Shown in pieces: positions 9,280 through 20,758 of a DNA stretch of 64,000 nucleotides. The DNA is taken from the NCBI GenBank assembly GCA_965227065.1, contig CBDDFN010000020.1, positions 806,001 to 870,000 of the forward strand, read 5' to 3'. The notes under the pieces are model-generated. The model did not search any database and was not told the origin of the DNA. It saw only the letters and a list, made by a program, of their open reading frames with translations. The first letter of the stretch is position 1; every line of letters starts with the position of its first letter. Origin of the DNA: CBDDFN01 sp965227065. GTDB taxonomy: Bacteria > Pseudomonadota > Alphaproteobacteria > SPJN01. Both the position numbers and the translations under genes were made by a program.

Positions 9280-12200
9280 TTGAAGGATACATACCATGGT
9301 TCGGTTCAAAAAACATCGCAGCAACTCAATTGTCTGTTAGCTAATACTGCGCGTTTGGTTCTGGCAATCTTGATGACCTTGGTGTTCTTCCCTTTGGTCG
9401 GGCAGGTACACGCGCAGTCAAGCTTGTCGTTGCCGGCTTTCGAGGGGGACAGCACGACATTGATGAACCCTCAATCTGCGTGGAATTACTGGATTTCTGA
9501 GGGTGCCAACACATCAGCCGCGATCAACAAGCTTGATCCGCTTGACGGGCACCCAGAGTTTGTGGAGCGTGCCGCGAAACTCGATAATGATCCTTATCTG
9601 ATTTTCAATTACGTACACAACACGATCCGTCACATTCCAAATTGGGGTCTGAGGAGCGGTGCGCTCGGGGCGCTGTTGTCGGGCTACGGAACTTCGTTTG
9701 ACCAGGCCCATTTTTTGGTTGCTTTGCTGCGAGAGGCGGCGAAGGTTAATCCGCAACTCAACGCTCCTCGCTATGTCATCGGTGAAATTAAGTTAACGGG
9801 AGATGAGTTTTACAACTGGCACGGCATTCGCAATTGCCGCTGAAGCAGAGGAGTTCTTGGCATCGGCAGGCGTCCCCGCAATAGTCACGCCAACTGGCGA
9901 TGACATTGCAACGGTACAGCTGATGCATATTTGGGTTCTGGTGAACCACAAAGGCGCGACGCGCGCATTCGACCCATCGTTAAAAAACTACACGAGATTT
10001 GAGGGGGTCGACATTGATGCCATGCTCAATGTCAATGTTGGGGCGTTTGAGAACCTTTATGCCCATTCGACCTTGACGGAGCACACGCAAAATAATGCGG
10101 ATCATCCAGAGCGAAATTTTCTACGCATTCGCGGGTTCAACGCGAAGAAAATCGATCAATATGTTTATGAAAAATCGAAATCCGTTTATGACGAAATTGA
10201 AGCTAATCATGCTGAAAAAACCATAGAAGAGGTGATCGGCGGCGCACGGATCGAGTTTCTCAACGGATCAACGACGGGCAATCGGCATCCTAATCAAGTT
10301 CGCATTCGGAAAATCTGGAACAAGCATATTCCCGACGAATTCCGGACTAGAGTTCAAATTCAGATCCGCTCAGCCCCGAAATCGCAAGGACAAACGGTGC
10401 CGGATCAGGTTGGCATCCAGGTCGGGGTTGGGGCCAACAATGAGGTTTTTTACGACGCGGTTGCAGACCAAAACTATTTTGTCAGTTTGGGAACGGTGAA
10501 TAACGACGATTACATCGTTCTTCACAATGTCGGTGTTACTCAGCCCGACAGTCTCGACCATAACGGCTATATCGTTGCCGATACACCTGTCGATCAATTT
10601 TCAAGTTCTATCGACAGGGAGCATGTCATCGTTGAGTTGTCGGTTGATCATCCTTATCCCAATGATCAGGGCAGTTTTGCTGACCGTGCGTCCGAGTTCA
10701 TTGTTTATCTTCGAAACAGTTCATTTGAGGCGTCGTTGGAATTTGGTTTGACCGCGGGTGCGCTGTCGAAACTTGGCCGAGAGACTGGCCAATACTATGC
10801 TTCCGATGGAATAATTACTGATGTGCAAACTGAAAATGATTGTTCGAATGCGCGCGATACTGGTGCATGTTTTATTTCGCACCGCATCGGAAATCTGGGA
10901 AGTTTGTCAGCATGGCAGGCGCGACTAACGCAGATTCTTGATCTCGCTCCACACCTTCTGAATGTCAACGCAGTTCATTATCATTCACTCGGCGTCGCAA
11001 CCCATGCGTTTGAGGGCTTTCAGATTCCTGCGTTCAATGGCGCAAGGTTTCTGAGTATCGCGAGCTTAGTGGGTGTGACGCCACATCTTGAAGATGGTGA
11101 GGTGCTTGCATCTGGTGGTCTGAATGTGCGCCAGAATGCTGGTTTTACAGCATTGTCGCACATTGCCGCCGAACTTGAAGGAGGTGCGATGCTTGAAGGC
11201 ATTCAGGAGAGCAATTTCACCACCGTGGCAACCTACTTTAATACAGCGCACAGTCGCGATCCCGCGTCACATAATTCTGAATTATTTGTAGTCACCAGCG
11301 AAGCCGAACTTGACTATATTTTGTCTAGTAGCTTGTACGAACAGATTGATGGTTCAGAGTTCGATGTTCTGCGCAATTTTATTCAAGCCGGATATCAGAT
11401 TTGGATGCAGCGCGATGGCATTGCGGAGGAGGGTTCATTTTCAGGGCAGGGTATTGGTTTTTTTGCTTACGACCCAGAGAGCAACCGTTCGGCACATATT
11501 TTGTCTGTTGATGGCCAGCCCTTTAAAGGTGCCTTTGCGTTTGACGAAGGTTTTACGGACTTAGATCTCAGCCAAGCGTTTCATGCCATGCATCAAGCGC
11601 GAAATGGTGATAGCCCGGTGATCGTGCCGAAGATTGGAGAGGCGCGCTATGATGCTGCGACCGATATCTCCACTGGGCAAGGGTCTTTCCCTTATCAGCT
11701 GAATTTTAATCGATTCTATCGGTCCGGCATGGCTTTCGGCAGCTTCATGGGACAGGGATGGACCCACAATTTTGAAATCAAAGTCTCATTCGTAAACACA
11801 GCAGAAACATTGTTCGGTAGATTCGGTGCGAAACATTCAGCGCCGCTTATCGCTTCAATGCGCACCATGTACCATTTACTGCGGACTTATCCGTGGCAAT
11901 CGTCTGATCGGGGCTTGAAAGAGACGCGAATGTTGAGCGCGCTCAGCATCGCCGAGCGTTTGTTCGATTATACACGCGACAATGTCGCTAGGCTCCAGCT
12001 GGGACCGGAAGTTCGTTACTATTCAGCAAGTGTTGATCGTCCGGAATTTAGCGAAGATACCATGTCCTTTGTGCCACTCATTGGCAGCGGTGATGAAATC
12101 ACAATAAAGGCACGTTGTCGTGACTCAGAGGATTGTGGCATTGGAACGGACCGGGACGATTTTTGGATAATTGATCCGGAATACAGGTTTAAAGATTCTA

Positions 12201-15200
12201 CTAAAATTATATTTGATAAATTCGACGGTTATGCAAATTGGCGCGCTAAAAAAATAGAATTTCCGTATGATTATTATATTACTTTCTCATACAACAGCGT
12301 TGTGCACGACAGTAAAGGACACATATACGTTTCGGGTTCGAACGGGCATCAGATTAAAATTATCAACGGTGTCGGCCAGGGAGTTACGAAAGTTCATCGT
12401 GTATTAGATGGGCCGGAATACCAGCGCACAAATTTTGTTTATGAAACCAGCGCTCCCCACAATGCGGGATTAGGAGAACCTCTAAGTTACCTTGTGGAAG
12501 CGGAAGCGGCGAAAGCGCTCTATCCGAATGGTGGTAGTGCATCCCGAAAGTGGCGCTACAGCTATACTGAAGCGGTAACGACTGTCGGTGCTCTGTGGCG
12601 CGTGTTCACGCCGACCGAGCCGCCGGCCGCCAATGACGATACTCTGAACACAGCGCAAACCAATGCGTTTGTTGAGTTCGGTTATGGCGATTACACGGGT
12701 GCGCAACGGTTTACCAACGCGGAAAAACAATCGGTTCATTACACGGCGTCGCGCATTCGAACCAAAATCACGGATGATCTGGGCAATTCGGAACTTGAGT
12801 TTTATGACCGGAATTTTAATCGGGTTCGCTTTGTCGATCCGCTAGGACGGACTTCAGAATATCAGTTCGACTTGTTGCGCCGTATCGTCGAAAGCAAAAA
12901 GCCAGAAGGCAATGGCTTCCGATATGAGTATGACGCCAATTCCAATGTTATCCGGCAAACGGAATTTTCTAAACCCGGTTCCAACATTCCTGACCGATGG
13001 ATTGATACAGCCTATCATCCAGAGTGGAACAAACCGGTTGAAGTGACCAATGCGCGCGGTTTCTCAACAATCTATGAGTATACCGATGGCGGGCAACTTC
13101 AGAAGAAATCCGGGCCGCTTGAAAATGTCTATGGCCAAACGGCAAAAGCACGGGTTGAAGAAGCGCGCAGCTATCGATCAACCAGCTACAATCTGCTGGC
13201 CAATATATACAATCCTGACGGGACCAATCTTCGCCACATATATGATGAACGTGGTCGGCGTACGCAACTCGTTCTTTATTCAGGAGATGGGGAGCGACTG
13301 TCGGATACCCGCTTTAGCTATAGCGGCACGGCGGGCGCAATCGGTGATCCGACCCAGGAAATAGTCCAATCCTTTTATGAAGACGGTGCCGTCACCAAGT
13401 CGTTGTTCCATGGTACGCAATATCTCTATTTTCTTGACCGGAAGCGTTACAGCGCGAAGTCCTACAAAGCGAATAGTCTGACATCGATTGATTTTGGCTC
13501 GAAACTCACAGAGGAATTTTCGCTGCGGGATCAATTCAATGGTCTGACATACGCAAGTTACATGGCGACAAGTTTCTCGCCAATACTCACATATGCCGAA
13601 TCGCAAACTACACACGACGCTGCCTGGCGTGTTATCTCCAGGCGGGACGCTGATGGCCGTTCAACTCATGTCAGCTATGATGAGGTGGGCCGGATCGCGA
13701 TGGAGGAGGACGGCGTTGGCCGCAAACTCAAAACCGTCCATGATGCTGCCGGGCAAGTGGTAGAAATCATCAGCGCCTACGACACGCCGCTGGAACAAAA
13801 AACGCGGCAAATGACCTATACGCCCAATGGTCAGCTAGAAACAATCAAAGACGCGAACAACAACACAACGCGCTATGAGTATGATGGCTTCGACCGCTTG
13901 ATCAAGGTCACATATCCCAATCAGACTTTGGTTGAAGAGTTTGCATATGACGTCAACGACAATCAGATCCGGAAAGTCACGCGTGCCGGCGAGACGATTC
14001 ATACGGAGTTTGATGCTTATGATCGGCCAAAGCGCGCTCATGTAACCGGCGCGGCGGTCGCGGTTCCTGAAGTTACCTATCAATATGACGATGCGGGCCG
14101 GCAGGTTCATGTCGCCGATTCTGACGGTCGCTTTATCCGACATATTTACGATGACCGGGCCTATTTGGTTCAAGTCATTTCAAATAGTGGCGATCCGGGC
14201 GAGGCCAATCAAACCATCTCTTATGGCCGTGATTCTCTTGGCCACATGCGGTCAATCACATACCCCGATGGGCATCGGGTCGATTATCGCTATGATGAGC
14301 TGGGTCGTGTGACCAATATCACCGATTCCGGCACCGGACTGGCGATTGCCGATTATGAGTATGACCCGCTTTCACGGATCACAAAAATCACCCATGGAAA
14401 TGGTGTGGTGACCGAGAAGGCCTATTCGGCTGCATCCGACCTTTTGTCGATCGATCATCAATTCACCGACAATAATGATGTGCGCTTCGATTATTTCTAT
14501 ACGCCCGCTCATCAACTTTACCGGATTGCGACGTCCAACCCCGTTTATGAAAAGCATCCGGGGACGCAAAACTGGTCCCAAGGCTATGCGCGCAACAACA
14601 TGAATCAATACACCAAGGTTGCGGGCAAGGTGTACAAATATGACGACAATGGCAATCTCAAACAGGATGGCACACGGACACTCACCCACGATGCTCTGAA
14701 CCGCCTCAAAACGGTGGGCAATAGTGACGTGGATGTGTCGCATATCTATGACCCCGAAGATCGGCGCATCAAAACCATTGTTGCTGAAACAGGCGGGGGC
14801 CAGTCGGTCCGGCAATATCTGCAGTCGGACGATATCGAGATTGCCGAGCTCAATGATGATGCGGAATTGTTGAGCCGCTTCATCTATGGTCCGCACATGC
14901 TCATACCGATCGCGATTGCCAAGCACAATCAACCGGGGTCAACTGACGCGACCTATTATTGGCTGCATCACGATCAGCGCAGTTCAGTCATTGCGGTAAC
15001 CAACGAAAACGGCCGGACAACCTACTCCAACGGCGCACCGGACGGTCAATTGAGTTATACGCCGTTTGGGGATGGCGCTGATGAGCAGCCGAACGACAAG
15101 ACGCCGTGGCGCTTTACCAGCCAGCGTTTCGATCAGGAGGTTGATCTCTATTACTTCCGTGCGCGGTACTATGACGCCAAGATCGGTCGCTTCTTGCAGC

Positions 15201-15859
15201 CTGACCCCATTGGCTACAAGCAGCAAATGGGCCTCTACACGTATGGCGCAAATGATCCTTACAACCACTCCGATCCTTCGGGCGAAGCCTACCAGTTGGC
15301 CGATTTTGGTTTAAATGTTTTCACTAATACGATGGTGGACATACTTGAAGGTAAGGAACTGGATCCGCTTGATATTTTAACGAGGTCATTCCTTGATACT
15401 GTGAACCCATTATCAAAGCTGACAAGAGTGAAGCGCTTATACACTCTTCTCGCAAAAAATGATAAAGGGGCAGATGCGGCACTCGGAGCACGCTCCAACT
15501 TGCCGACAGTTTTCAAAGGAAATCCCGGCCCTGATCAGCCGATTAACTGGCCACCCAACAATGGTTTCACGACTACTCCGAAAAACGAATATCTCATGCC
15601 AGGACAAAGAATTGATAGGTTTGGACGTAACAATGGAAAATTTGCCTCTCCCCAAGGAACGCCCTATGAAATGCGCGCGCTGCCTGGCGAGGTGCGGGGA
15701 AAGGAATATCATGTTTTTGAAGTGGTCAAGCCAATTCATGTGAAGTCCGGACATGCTGCGCCATGGTTCAACAAAACTGGGTTGGGACAGCAATATATGC
15801 TTCCAACTTCGGTTAATGTCCTGATGAAGCGCGGATTTTTGAAAGAGGTGAAGGAATGA
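9280..15859 (+). pseudogene. giant secreted RHS-repeat protein with TNT-type NADase tip, frameshifted near its 5' end
   Basis: Homologous over its full length to the RHS protein at 1360 until the tip; reading through the shifts gives ~2190 residues against 2176. The best start is ATG at 9296, with AAGGA at 9283-9287, but that frame stops at 9338-9340 after crossing an A6 run (9308-9313). One more A would join it to the signal-peptide frame. The alternative, TTG at 9280, has no site. A second shift is certain: the frame 9280-9843 ends in TGA while homology continues one base later, so base 9829 looks like an insertion. From ~9830 the frame is open for 6 kb. Domains: signal peptide, transglutaminase-like domain (GTSFDQAHFLVALLREA, again without the Cys), YD repeats, RHS core ending NDPYNHSDPSGE, then a 190-residue tip. 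The last ~105 residues match the TNT domain (RIDRFG, GTPYEMRALP, APWF, GLGQQYMLP), which hydrolyses NAD+ in CpnT of Mycobacterium tuberculosis. This may be a pseudogene, slippage or assembly error. Confidence 0.8.
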
Positions 15860-16146
15860 CATTAAGCGATCTTGCGATTAAATTGAGTGAAGCAGGCGTT
15901 CCCGAGCGTCTCTACAGCCTTGGGAACGGCCCAGTTGAAGACAAATATTGCTTGGTGAACCGTGGCGGCCGATGGGAAGCCTTTTATGTTGAACGCGGCG
16001 AAGAGCTTGAAAAAAAGACGCATGGCAGCGAAAGTGAAGCTTGCGAGGCGTTTTTGGATTGGATGATTGAATCAATTAAGCTAAATCCCCCGCAAACTTA
16101 CCATGAGTATCAATTGAAGAAGCAGCGCGGAGAAATCGAGGATTGA
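15856..16146 (+). CDS. putative immunity protein of the TNT-type toxin
   Basis: A 96-residue soluble acidic protein. Its ATG overlaps the toxin stop codon (ATGA at 15856-15859) and GAAGG lies upstream, so translation is probably coupled to the toxin. The block DKYCLVNRGGRWEAFYVERG followed by SESEACEAFLDWM resembles small proteins that I recall standing behind TNT-domain toxins in other bacteria. There is no signal peptide, so it would act in the cytoplasm, where NAD+ must be protected. Its retention intact next to a frameshifted toxin gene would give immunity without a functional toxin. Confidence 0.75.
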   Translation: MTLSDLAIKLSEAGVPERLYSLGNGPVEDKYCLVNRGGRWEAFYVERGEELEKKTHGSESEACEAFLDWMIESIKLNPPQTYHEYQLKKQRGEIED

Positions 16147-16381
16147 TGTACAACCATCGCGTCATGCGCATGCGCTCAAGTGGAGCGGATTGGAAAGAAC
16201 GAAAAGGAACTGACGGACCATTCGATTTGGGCTTTGTGATATCGCCATAGGTCAAACAGTGTGTTGCGGCCGTATTGTCGCCGACACTGATAGAGATCTT
16301 CACAAACTTTGACCAAATTTGGGTTAGCTAACGCTATCATTCAGGCATGGTTAACAAACCCGGCTGATAATATGGCGCATT
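16147..16381. other. intergenic region before the first T2SS operon
   Basis: 235 bp without a supported gene. The second half is AT-rich (gttagctaacg, ggttaacaaacc) and is the likely promoter region of the T2SS operon, but no promoter boxes can be assigned with confidence. No strong terminator hairpin separates the toxin module from the operon. Confidence 0.4.
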
Positions 16382-18079
16382 ATGGTTAAGCTCGACGAAC
16401 GCCCTAAAACCTTATCAGACTATCTGGTTGCGGCGGCCCTCGCCTCGGCGGATGATCTCACTAGGGCCCAACGGGTGGCGGATCAAACCGGCCGATCTCT
16501 GGCGCATACTTTGCTGGAGCTTGGAATTCTTGCCGAGAGCCAACTGGCTGAAGCGCTGAGTGATCATTATCAGTTGCCCCGCCTGACGCGGACACCTGCC
16601 CCGAAGTTGGCCGACACAGTGTCCATGCTGAACCCGCTTTTTTTGCGCCATTATCTGGTCGCTCCTGTGGCCGGGAACGGAACCAGCGCCGAGAGCAACC
16701 TGGCCGTTTTCGACCCTCAGAATATTACCGGCGCCCACGGTGTTGCTTTTGCGCTTGGAGCCCCGGTGCTGCTGTCGATTGCCGAGCGGTCGCATATTTT
16801 GGAGTTGCTGTCCCAACTGTCCAGTGATGAACAGGCAGTGACGCAGCAAAGTCGGAGCGGCGACGAACGCGATGCAGCCGATCTGCTGCGCGTGCAGGAC
16901 AGTGGCAGTGATGCGCCGGCCATCGCCCAGGTTCAGCAACTCATTGACGATGCCTTTCTGGCGCGTGCCACCGATATTCATATCGAGCCCAAGCGTGGCG
17001 GGTTGGCCGTGCGCTACCGGATTGATGGTGTGTTGCGCGCCGCGCCCCCGCCGCCGGCCGACCTGGCGCACGCAATCATTTCGCGCGTTAAAGTTCTGGC
17101 TGATCTTGATATTGCCGAAACCCGCCGGCCCCAAGATGGCAGTTTTCAGATCGCCTCACGCGGCCAGCCGATTGATGTGCGCGTTGCAACCTCACCGACC
17201 GCTCATGGTGAAAGCGTCGTCATGCGCTTGCTCGGCCGGGCCCATATTGATCCTGAACTTCCCAAGCTTGGTTTTTCAGGCGCCAACCGGGCTGAGATCG
17301 AACGCGCCATGGCTGAGCCCAATGGCATTGTTCTGGTCACCGGGCCGACAGGCTCGGGCAAGTCGACAACACTTTATGCCATGATCAACCGGTTGAACTC
17401 CGGGGACCGGAAAATCCTGACGATTGAGGATCCGGTCGAATATGAGATCGACAATGTCAATCAGGTTGAAGCAAACGAAAAGATCGGGCTGAACTTTGCC
17501 GCCGCCCTCAGATCCTTTTTGCGTCAGGATCCCGACATTATGATGGTCGGGGAGATCCGAGACCTCGAAACCGCTGATATTGCGGTGCGGGCTGCACTGA
17601 CGGGGCATATGGTTTTGTCGACCTTGCATACCAACTCAGCCCTTGCGACGGTTGCGCGACTGGTCGATATCGGAGTTGAGCCAAGCCTGATTGCTGCAAC
17701 GGTGCGCATTATCATTGCGCAGCGTTTGGTGCGCAGGCTTTGTGGGGAGTGCAAGATCACGCGCCCGCCAACGCAAGGCGAGAGAGAGCGTTTGCAAAGC
17801 CTTGGTGCGCACACACCGCCCTCAATGGTCGCTGAGCCGGTCGGTTGTCCCGCTTGCGGCGGCTCTGGCTATTTGGGGCGGATTGCAATTGCCGAACTGT
17901 TGCGCTTCACCCCCCGGTTCAGTGCCGCGGTCGAGGCGCGCGAGCCGGAGCATGAGCTTGAAAAGATCGCCCTGTCAGATGGGTTTGTAAGTTTGTCATC
18001 CGACGGCATAGAAAAAATTGATGCCTGTGAAACCACGCTGGATGAGGTGGTGCGGGTTGTGCGCGCGAGTGAACGATGA
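16382..18079 (+). CDS. gspE: type II secretion ATPase GspE (cluster 1)
   Basis: A 565-residue cytoplasmic ATPase that powers pseudopilus assembly. An N-terminal MshEN-like domain (about residues 10-150) precedes a low-complexity linker and the N2 domain (ATDIHIEPKRGGLAVRYRID). Then come the Walker A motif GPTGSGKST (~residue 320), the Asp box (LTIEDPVEYEID), the Walker B motif (DPDIMMVGEIRD, ~385), the His box (LTGHMVLSTLHTN) and the zinc-binding pairs CGEC and CPAC (~453-493). All catalytic elements are present. It is the first gene of a ten-gene operon and overlaps gspF by four bases. It is clearly diverged from the second GspE at 58879, so the two systems are not a recent duplication. Confidence 0.95.
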   Translation: MVKLDERPKTLSDYLVAAALASADDLTRAQRVADQTGRSLAHTLLELGILAESQLAEALSDHYQLPRLTRTPAPKLADTVSMLNPLFLRHYLVAPVAGNGTSAESNLAVFDPQNITGAHGVAFALGAPVLLSIAERSHILELLSQLSSDEQAVTQQSRSGDERDAADLLRVQDSGSDAPAIAQVQQLIDDAFLARATDIHIEPKRGGLAVRYRIDGVLRAAPPPPADLAHAIISRVKVLADLDIAETRRPQDGSFQIASRGQPIDVRVATSPTAHGESVVMRLLGRAHIDPELPKLGFSGANRAEIERAMAEPNGIVLVTGPTGSGKSTTLYAMINRLNSGDRKILTIEDPVEYEIDNVNQVEANEKIGLNFAAALRSFLRQDPDIMMVGEIRDLETADIAVRAALTGHMVLSTLHTNSALATVARLVDIGVEPSLIAATVRIIIAQRLVRRLCGECKITRPPTQGERERLQSLGAHTPPSMVAEPVGCPACGGSGYLGRIAIAELLRFTPRFSAAVEAREPEHELEKIALSDGFVSLSSDGIEKIDACETTLDEVVRVVRASER

Positions 18080-19296
18080 ACCGGTTTGCCTATCAGGCCT
18101 TGTCACAATTGGGAGAAACGCTCAACGGTGAGATTGATGCGATCAGTCGCGATAGCGCGGCGGCCGCGCTGATCCGGTCGGGGCTGACACCGCTTCACAT
18201 CGCAGAACAAAAACAAACCCGCTTTGCCGCGCTCAACCAATCCATCGGCGCAAGCGGCTTGAGCAACCTGCCGCAAAGATTGCACGTGACGCGGGGGCTG
18301 GCGTCCTTGCTTCAGGCCGGCATCATGGTGCCGGTTGCGCTTCGCGTAATGTCCAATTCAGGCCGCAGCCGGGAAGCGCGGGCCGCATTGGCAGACCTTC
18401 ATCGTGATGTCCGGTCTGGCAAAAGTTTGGCCGAAGCTCTGGCGGGGCTCAATCCTCCGGTGCCCGATTATTATACCTTGATGGTGAGGATGGGCGAGAA
18501 AACCGGCGCGCTCGATCAGGCCTTGGCACGAATTTTGAGCTATGAAGAGGCTTTGTTTGGCGTTCGGTCTAAACTGTTATCCGCGCTGCTTTATCCCGCC
18601 ATCATTGTCAGCGTGCTGACAGTCACCTTTATGTTCATAATCGGATTTGTCATGCCGCAATTTGCGCCAATATTTGCAGGCCGCGAAGACGAGCTTCCAA
18701 CCATCACGCAGATTGTGTTCTGGTTCAGTCAGTTGGTTTGGGGGGCGCGATTAGAGCTTATGGTTGGGGCGGGTGTCTTCGTGATCGCCGGGCTTGTCGC
18801 GCTTGGAATGCCCTCCTTCCGTCAACGCGCGGCCGAACGATTGATGGCGGTGCCGCTGTTGGGCGAATATTTGCGCAAACGCGTTTCGGCACGCTATTTC
18901 AGATTGCTTGGCACTATGGTTGAACTCGGCATCCCTTTGCCCGAAGCGTGCCGCATTGCCAGCGCCTCAGCCGGGTTTTATGCGGCACAAGTGCGGTTTG
19001 AAGCGATTGCCGATAAGATCAGGGCGGGAGAGAGACTTTCAGCGGCTCTGGCGAACGAACCGCTGATAGCGCCGCTGGCTCATGATTTGGTTCCGGTCGG
19101 TGAACAAAGCGGACGGTTGGGCGCAGTTCTGGTTCAAGTCTCTGACATGCTGGATGATGAAGTTTCATTGCAAACCGATAGATTTATGACTGTTTTCACG
19201 CCTGCCGTCACAGTAGTGTTGGGGGGGGTAACTGCAGTTTTTGTGGCTGCGGTCGTGGTTGGCATTATGAGTGTGAGTGCAGTGGTTTCGTCATGA
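18076..19296 (+). CDS. gspF: type II secretion inner-membrane platform protein GspF (cluster 1)
   Basis: A 406-residue polytopic protein with two T2SSF repeats, each ending in a membrane helix (LLYPAIIVSVLTVTFMFIIG, then the C-terminal VFTPAVTVVLGGVTAVFVAA segment). The conserved GE.SG-type motifs are present (MGEKTGAL and VGEQSGRLG). It forms the platform that couples the GspE ATPase to pseudopilin insertion. It overlaps gspE at ATGA 18076-18079 and gspG at 19293-19296, indicating coupled translation. Length is normal for the family. Confidence 0.95.
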   Translation: MNRFAYQALSQLGETLNGEIDAISRDSAAAALIRSGLTPLHIAEQKQTRFAALNQSIGASGLSNLPQRLHVTRGLASLLQAGIMVPVALRVMSNSGRSREARAALADLHRDVRSGKSLAEALAGLNPPVPDYYTLMVRMGEKTGALDQALARILSYEEALFGVRSKLLSALLYPAIIVSVLTVTFMFIIGFVMPQFAPIFAGREDELPTITQIVFWFSQLVWGARLELMVGAGVFVIAGLVALGMPSFRQRAAERLMAVPLLGEYLRKRVSARYFRLLGTMVELGIPLPEACRIASASAGFYAAQVRFEAIADKIRAGERLSAALANEPLIAPLAHDLVPVGEQSGRLGAVLVQVSDMLDDEVSLQTDRFMTVFTPAVTVVLGGVTAVFVAAVVVGIMSVSAVVSS

Positions 19297-19745
19297 AAAC
19301 AAAAAAGAAGCATCTTTTGCCATCGCGGGCTCACGACAAAGCAGCCGGCTTTACCTTGCTCGAACTGTTGATCGTGTTGGCAATTCTCGCTTTGATTGCG
19401 GGCATTGCTGTGCCGCAGATTTTTAACGTTTTTGGGGGCGCGCAGGCTGATGCGGCGCGGCTGCAAATCAAGGCGCTGTCGAATACACTTGGATTTTATC
19501 GCCTTGATGTCGGGCGCTATCCTACTACGGACGAGGGATTGCAAGCTTTGTTGAGCCGCCCCCAAAGTGTCACGCGCTGGGCTGGCCCTTATATGGCCGA
19601 TGCCGACAGTCTCACCGATCCCTGGGGAAACCCCTACGTTTATCGCTCCACCTCAGAAAGCGTGATCATCATGTCATATGGAGCGGATGGAGAAGAGGGC
19701 GGTGATGGCGATAATGCCGATATTGTCGAATCCATTGTCTTCTAA
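19293..19745 (+). CDS. gspG: major pseudopilin GspG (cluster 1)
   Basis: A 150-residue protein with a prepilin leader that would be cut at G/F in AAGFTLLELLIVLAIL, with Glu at mature position 5. The C-terminal half carries the family landmarks GRYPTTDEGLQALLSRP, WAGPYM and DPWGNPYVYR, and an acidic end (YGADGEEGGDGDNADI) that fits the calcium-binding loop of GspG. It would polymerise into the pseudopilus. The leader is rather long (about 25 residues). No prepilin peptidase (GspO) gene is in the window, so the enzyme must be encoded elsewhere. Confidence 0.95.
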   Translation: MKTKKKHLLPSRAHDKAAGFTLLELLIVLAILALIAGIAVPQIFNVFGGAQADAARLQIKALSNTLGFYRLDVGRYPTTDEGLQALLSRPQSVTRWAGPYMADADSLTDPWGNPYVYRSTSESVIIMSYGADGEEGGDGDNADIVESIVF

Positions 19746-20097
19746 ACGTGCCAACCGAGAAGAGAAAGGCTTCACATTGACCGAGACCCTCGTTGCGCTC
19801 GCAATATTGTCGGCTGCATCGGTGGGCTTTTTAACTGTATTCGGCGCGACCATGAACCGGGGAGCGACCCTTCAAACACAAATGCAGGCTACGCAAATTC
19901 TTGCCAATGCCACGGCTGCCTGGCCGTTCGGTGATGCCGTCAGCTATCCTGGGCAAGGCCAAGTTCTGATCAAGCGTCAACACCAAAGCGCCCATAAGCG
20001 CACCTGCCTCGTTCTGGCCAATTTGACTGCTCGCTTCGCAGACTATGATATTGAGACCGCCATTTTGGTGCCTGGGTCGGTGCGCAATGCGTGTTGA
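19705..20097 (+). CDS. gspI: minor pseudopilin, GspI-like (cluster 1)
   Basis: About 130 residues. The start is uncertain: ATG at 19705 has GAGGG five bases upstream and overlaps the end of gspG by 41 bp; ATGs at 19678 and 19714 are alternatives. The prepilin motif EEKGFTLTETLVALAILSAASVGFL has the G/F cleavage site and Glu5, followed by the Ala-rich helix typical of GspI. A Cys-containing C-terminal part (HKRTCLVLANLTARFADYDIE) matches the short GspI globular domain. In family knowledge GspI nucleates the J-K tip complex. No separate gspH was found in this operon. Confidence 0.82.
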   Translation: MAIMPILSNPLSSKRANREEKGFTLTETLVALAILSAASVGFLTVFGATMNRGATLQTQMQATQILANATAAWPFGDAVSYPGQGQVLIKRQHQSAHKRTCLVLANLTARFADYDIETAILVPGSVRNAC

Positions 20098-20758
20098 TGG
20101 TCCGTCCATTCAGGCGAAGCAATCGGGCATGAGCTTGGTGGAACTTGTGATTGCATTGAGCCTGTTGGCACTCATCATGACATTGGCTTTCTTTGAGCTG
20201 AATCTTGCTCAACAAAGGTGGACAAAAACGGCAGAGGACAGCGCAGCCTTGGACGAGCGCATTTCGATTGACCGGTTTGTGCGCGACCTCGCTGCCGGTA
20301 TATTGCCGATACAGCCGATAGTCACCAAGTTTTGTGGCGAACCTCTCTTGATCGGTGAGGGGGAGACATTATTCGAGGCAATCGGATTTTTGCCGCCACC
20401 ACTCCCCACCGCGCAGCCGGCCCGCATGCAGATGTCTTTAATTGAGCAATCTCTCGAGCTGCGATACCGGCTTTGTTCTGACAATCAACAGGAGCGGGTT
20501 TGGAGCGTTGCGCAAGGCGTCAGATCTGCTGAGTTCCTGTTGATCAAAAGCCATGGGCACCGGGATTTGTCTTATGTTCAAAACTCGCCGATCGAGCGGT
20601 TGGCATTTGGTCAGACCGAACAGGATGCAAGTCTATTCCGCCTGAATATTACATGGCCCAGCGAAACCAATCATAAACCGTTGGTGGTGATTGCTCCAAT
20701 ACGCATCACGCGCCTGCCGTTTTGCGGACCACAAATGCAGCGCGCGGGGTGCATGTGA
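20087..20758 (+). CDS. gspJ: minor pseudopilin, GspJ-like (cluster 1)
   Basis: 223 residues from ATG at 20087, overlapping gspI by 11 bp; the frame is open further upstream to 20045, but the prepilin leader needs only the shorter start. The leader ends QSGMSLVELVIALSLLALI, with cleavage between Gly and Met and Glu at position 5. The long helix is followed by DRFVRDLAAGI and a beta-rich domain, consistent with GspJ. It is expected to form the pseudopilus tip with GspI and GspK. The stop overlaps the next start by one base (TGATG). Confidence 0.82.
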   Translation: MRVDGPSIQAKQSGMSLVELVIALSLLALIMTLAFFELNLAQQRWTKTAEDSAALDERISIDRFVRDLAAGILPIQPIVTKFCGEPLLIGEGETLFEAIGFLPPPLPTAQPARMQMSLIEQSLELRYRLCSDNQQERVWSVAQGVRSAEFLLIKSHGHRDLSYVQNSPIERLAFGQTEQDASLFRLNITWPSETNHKPLVVIAPIRITRLPFCGPQMQRAGCM

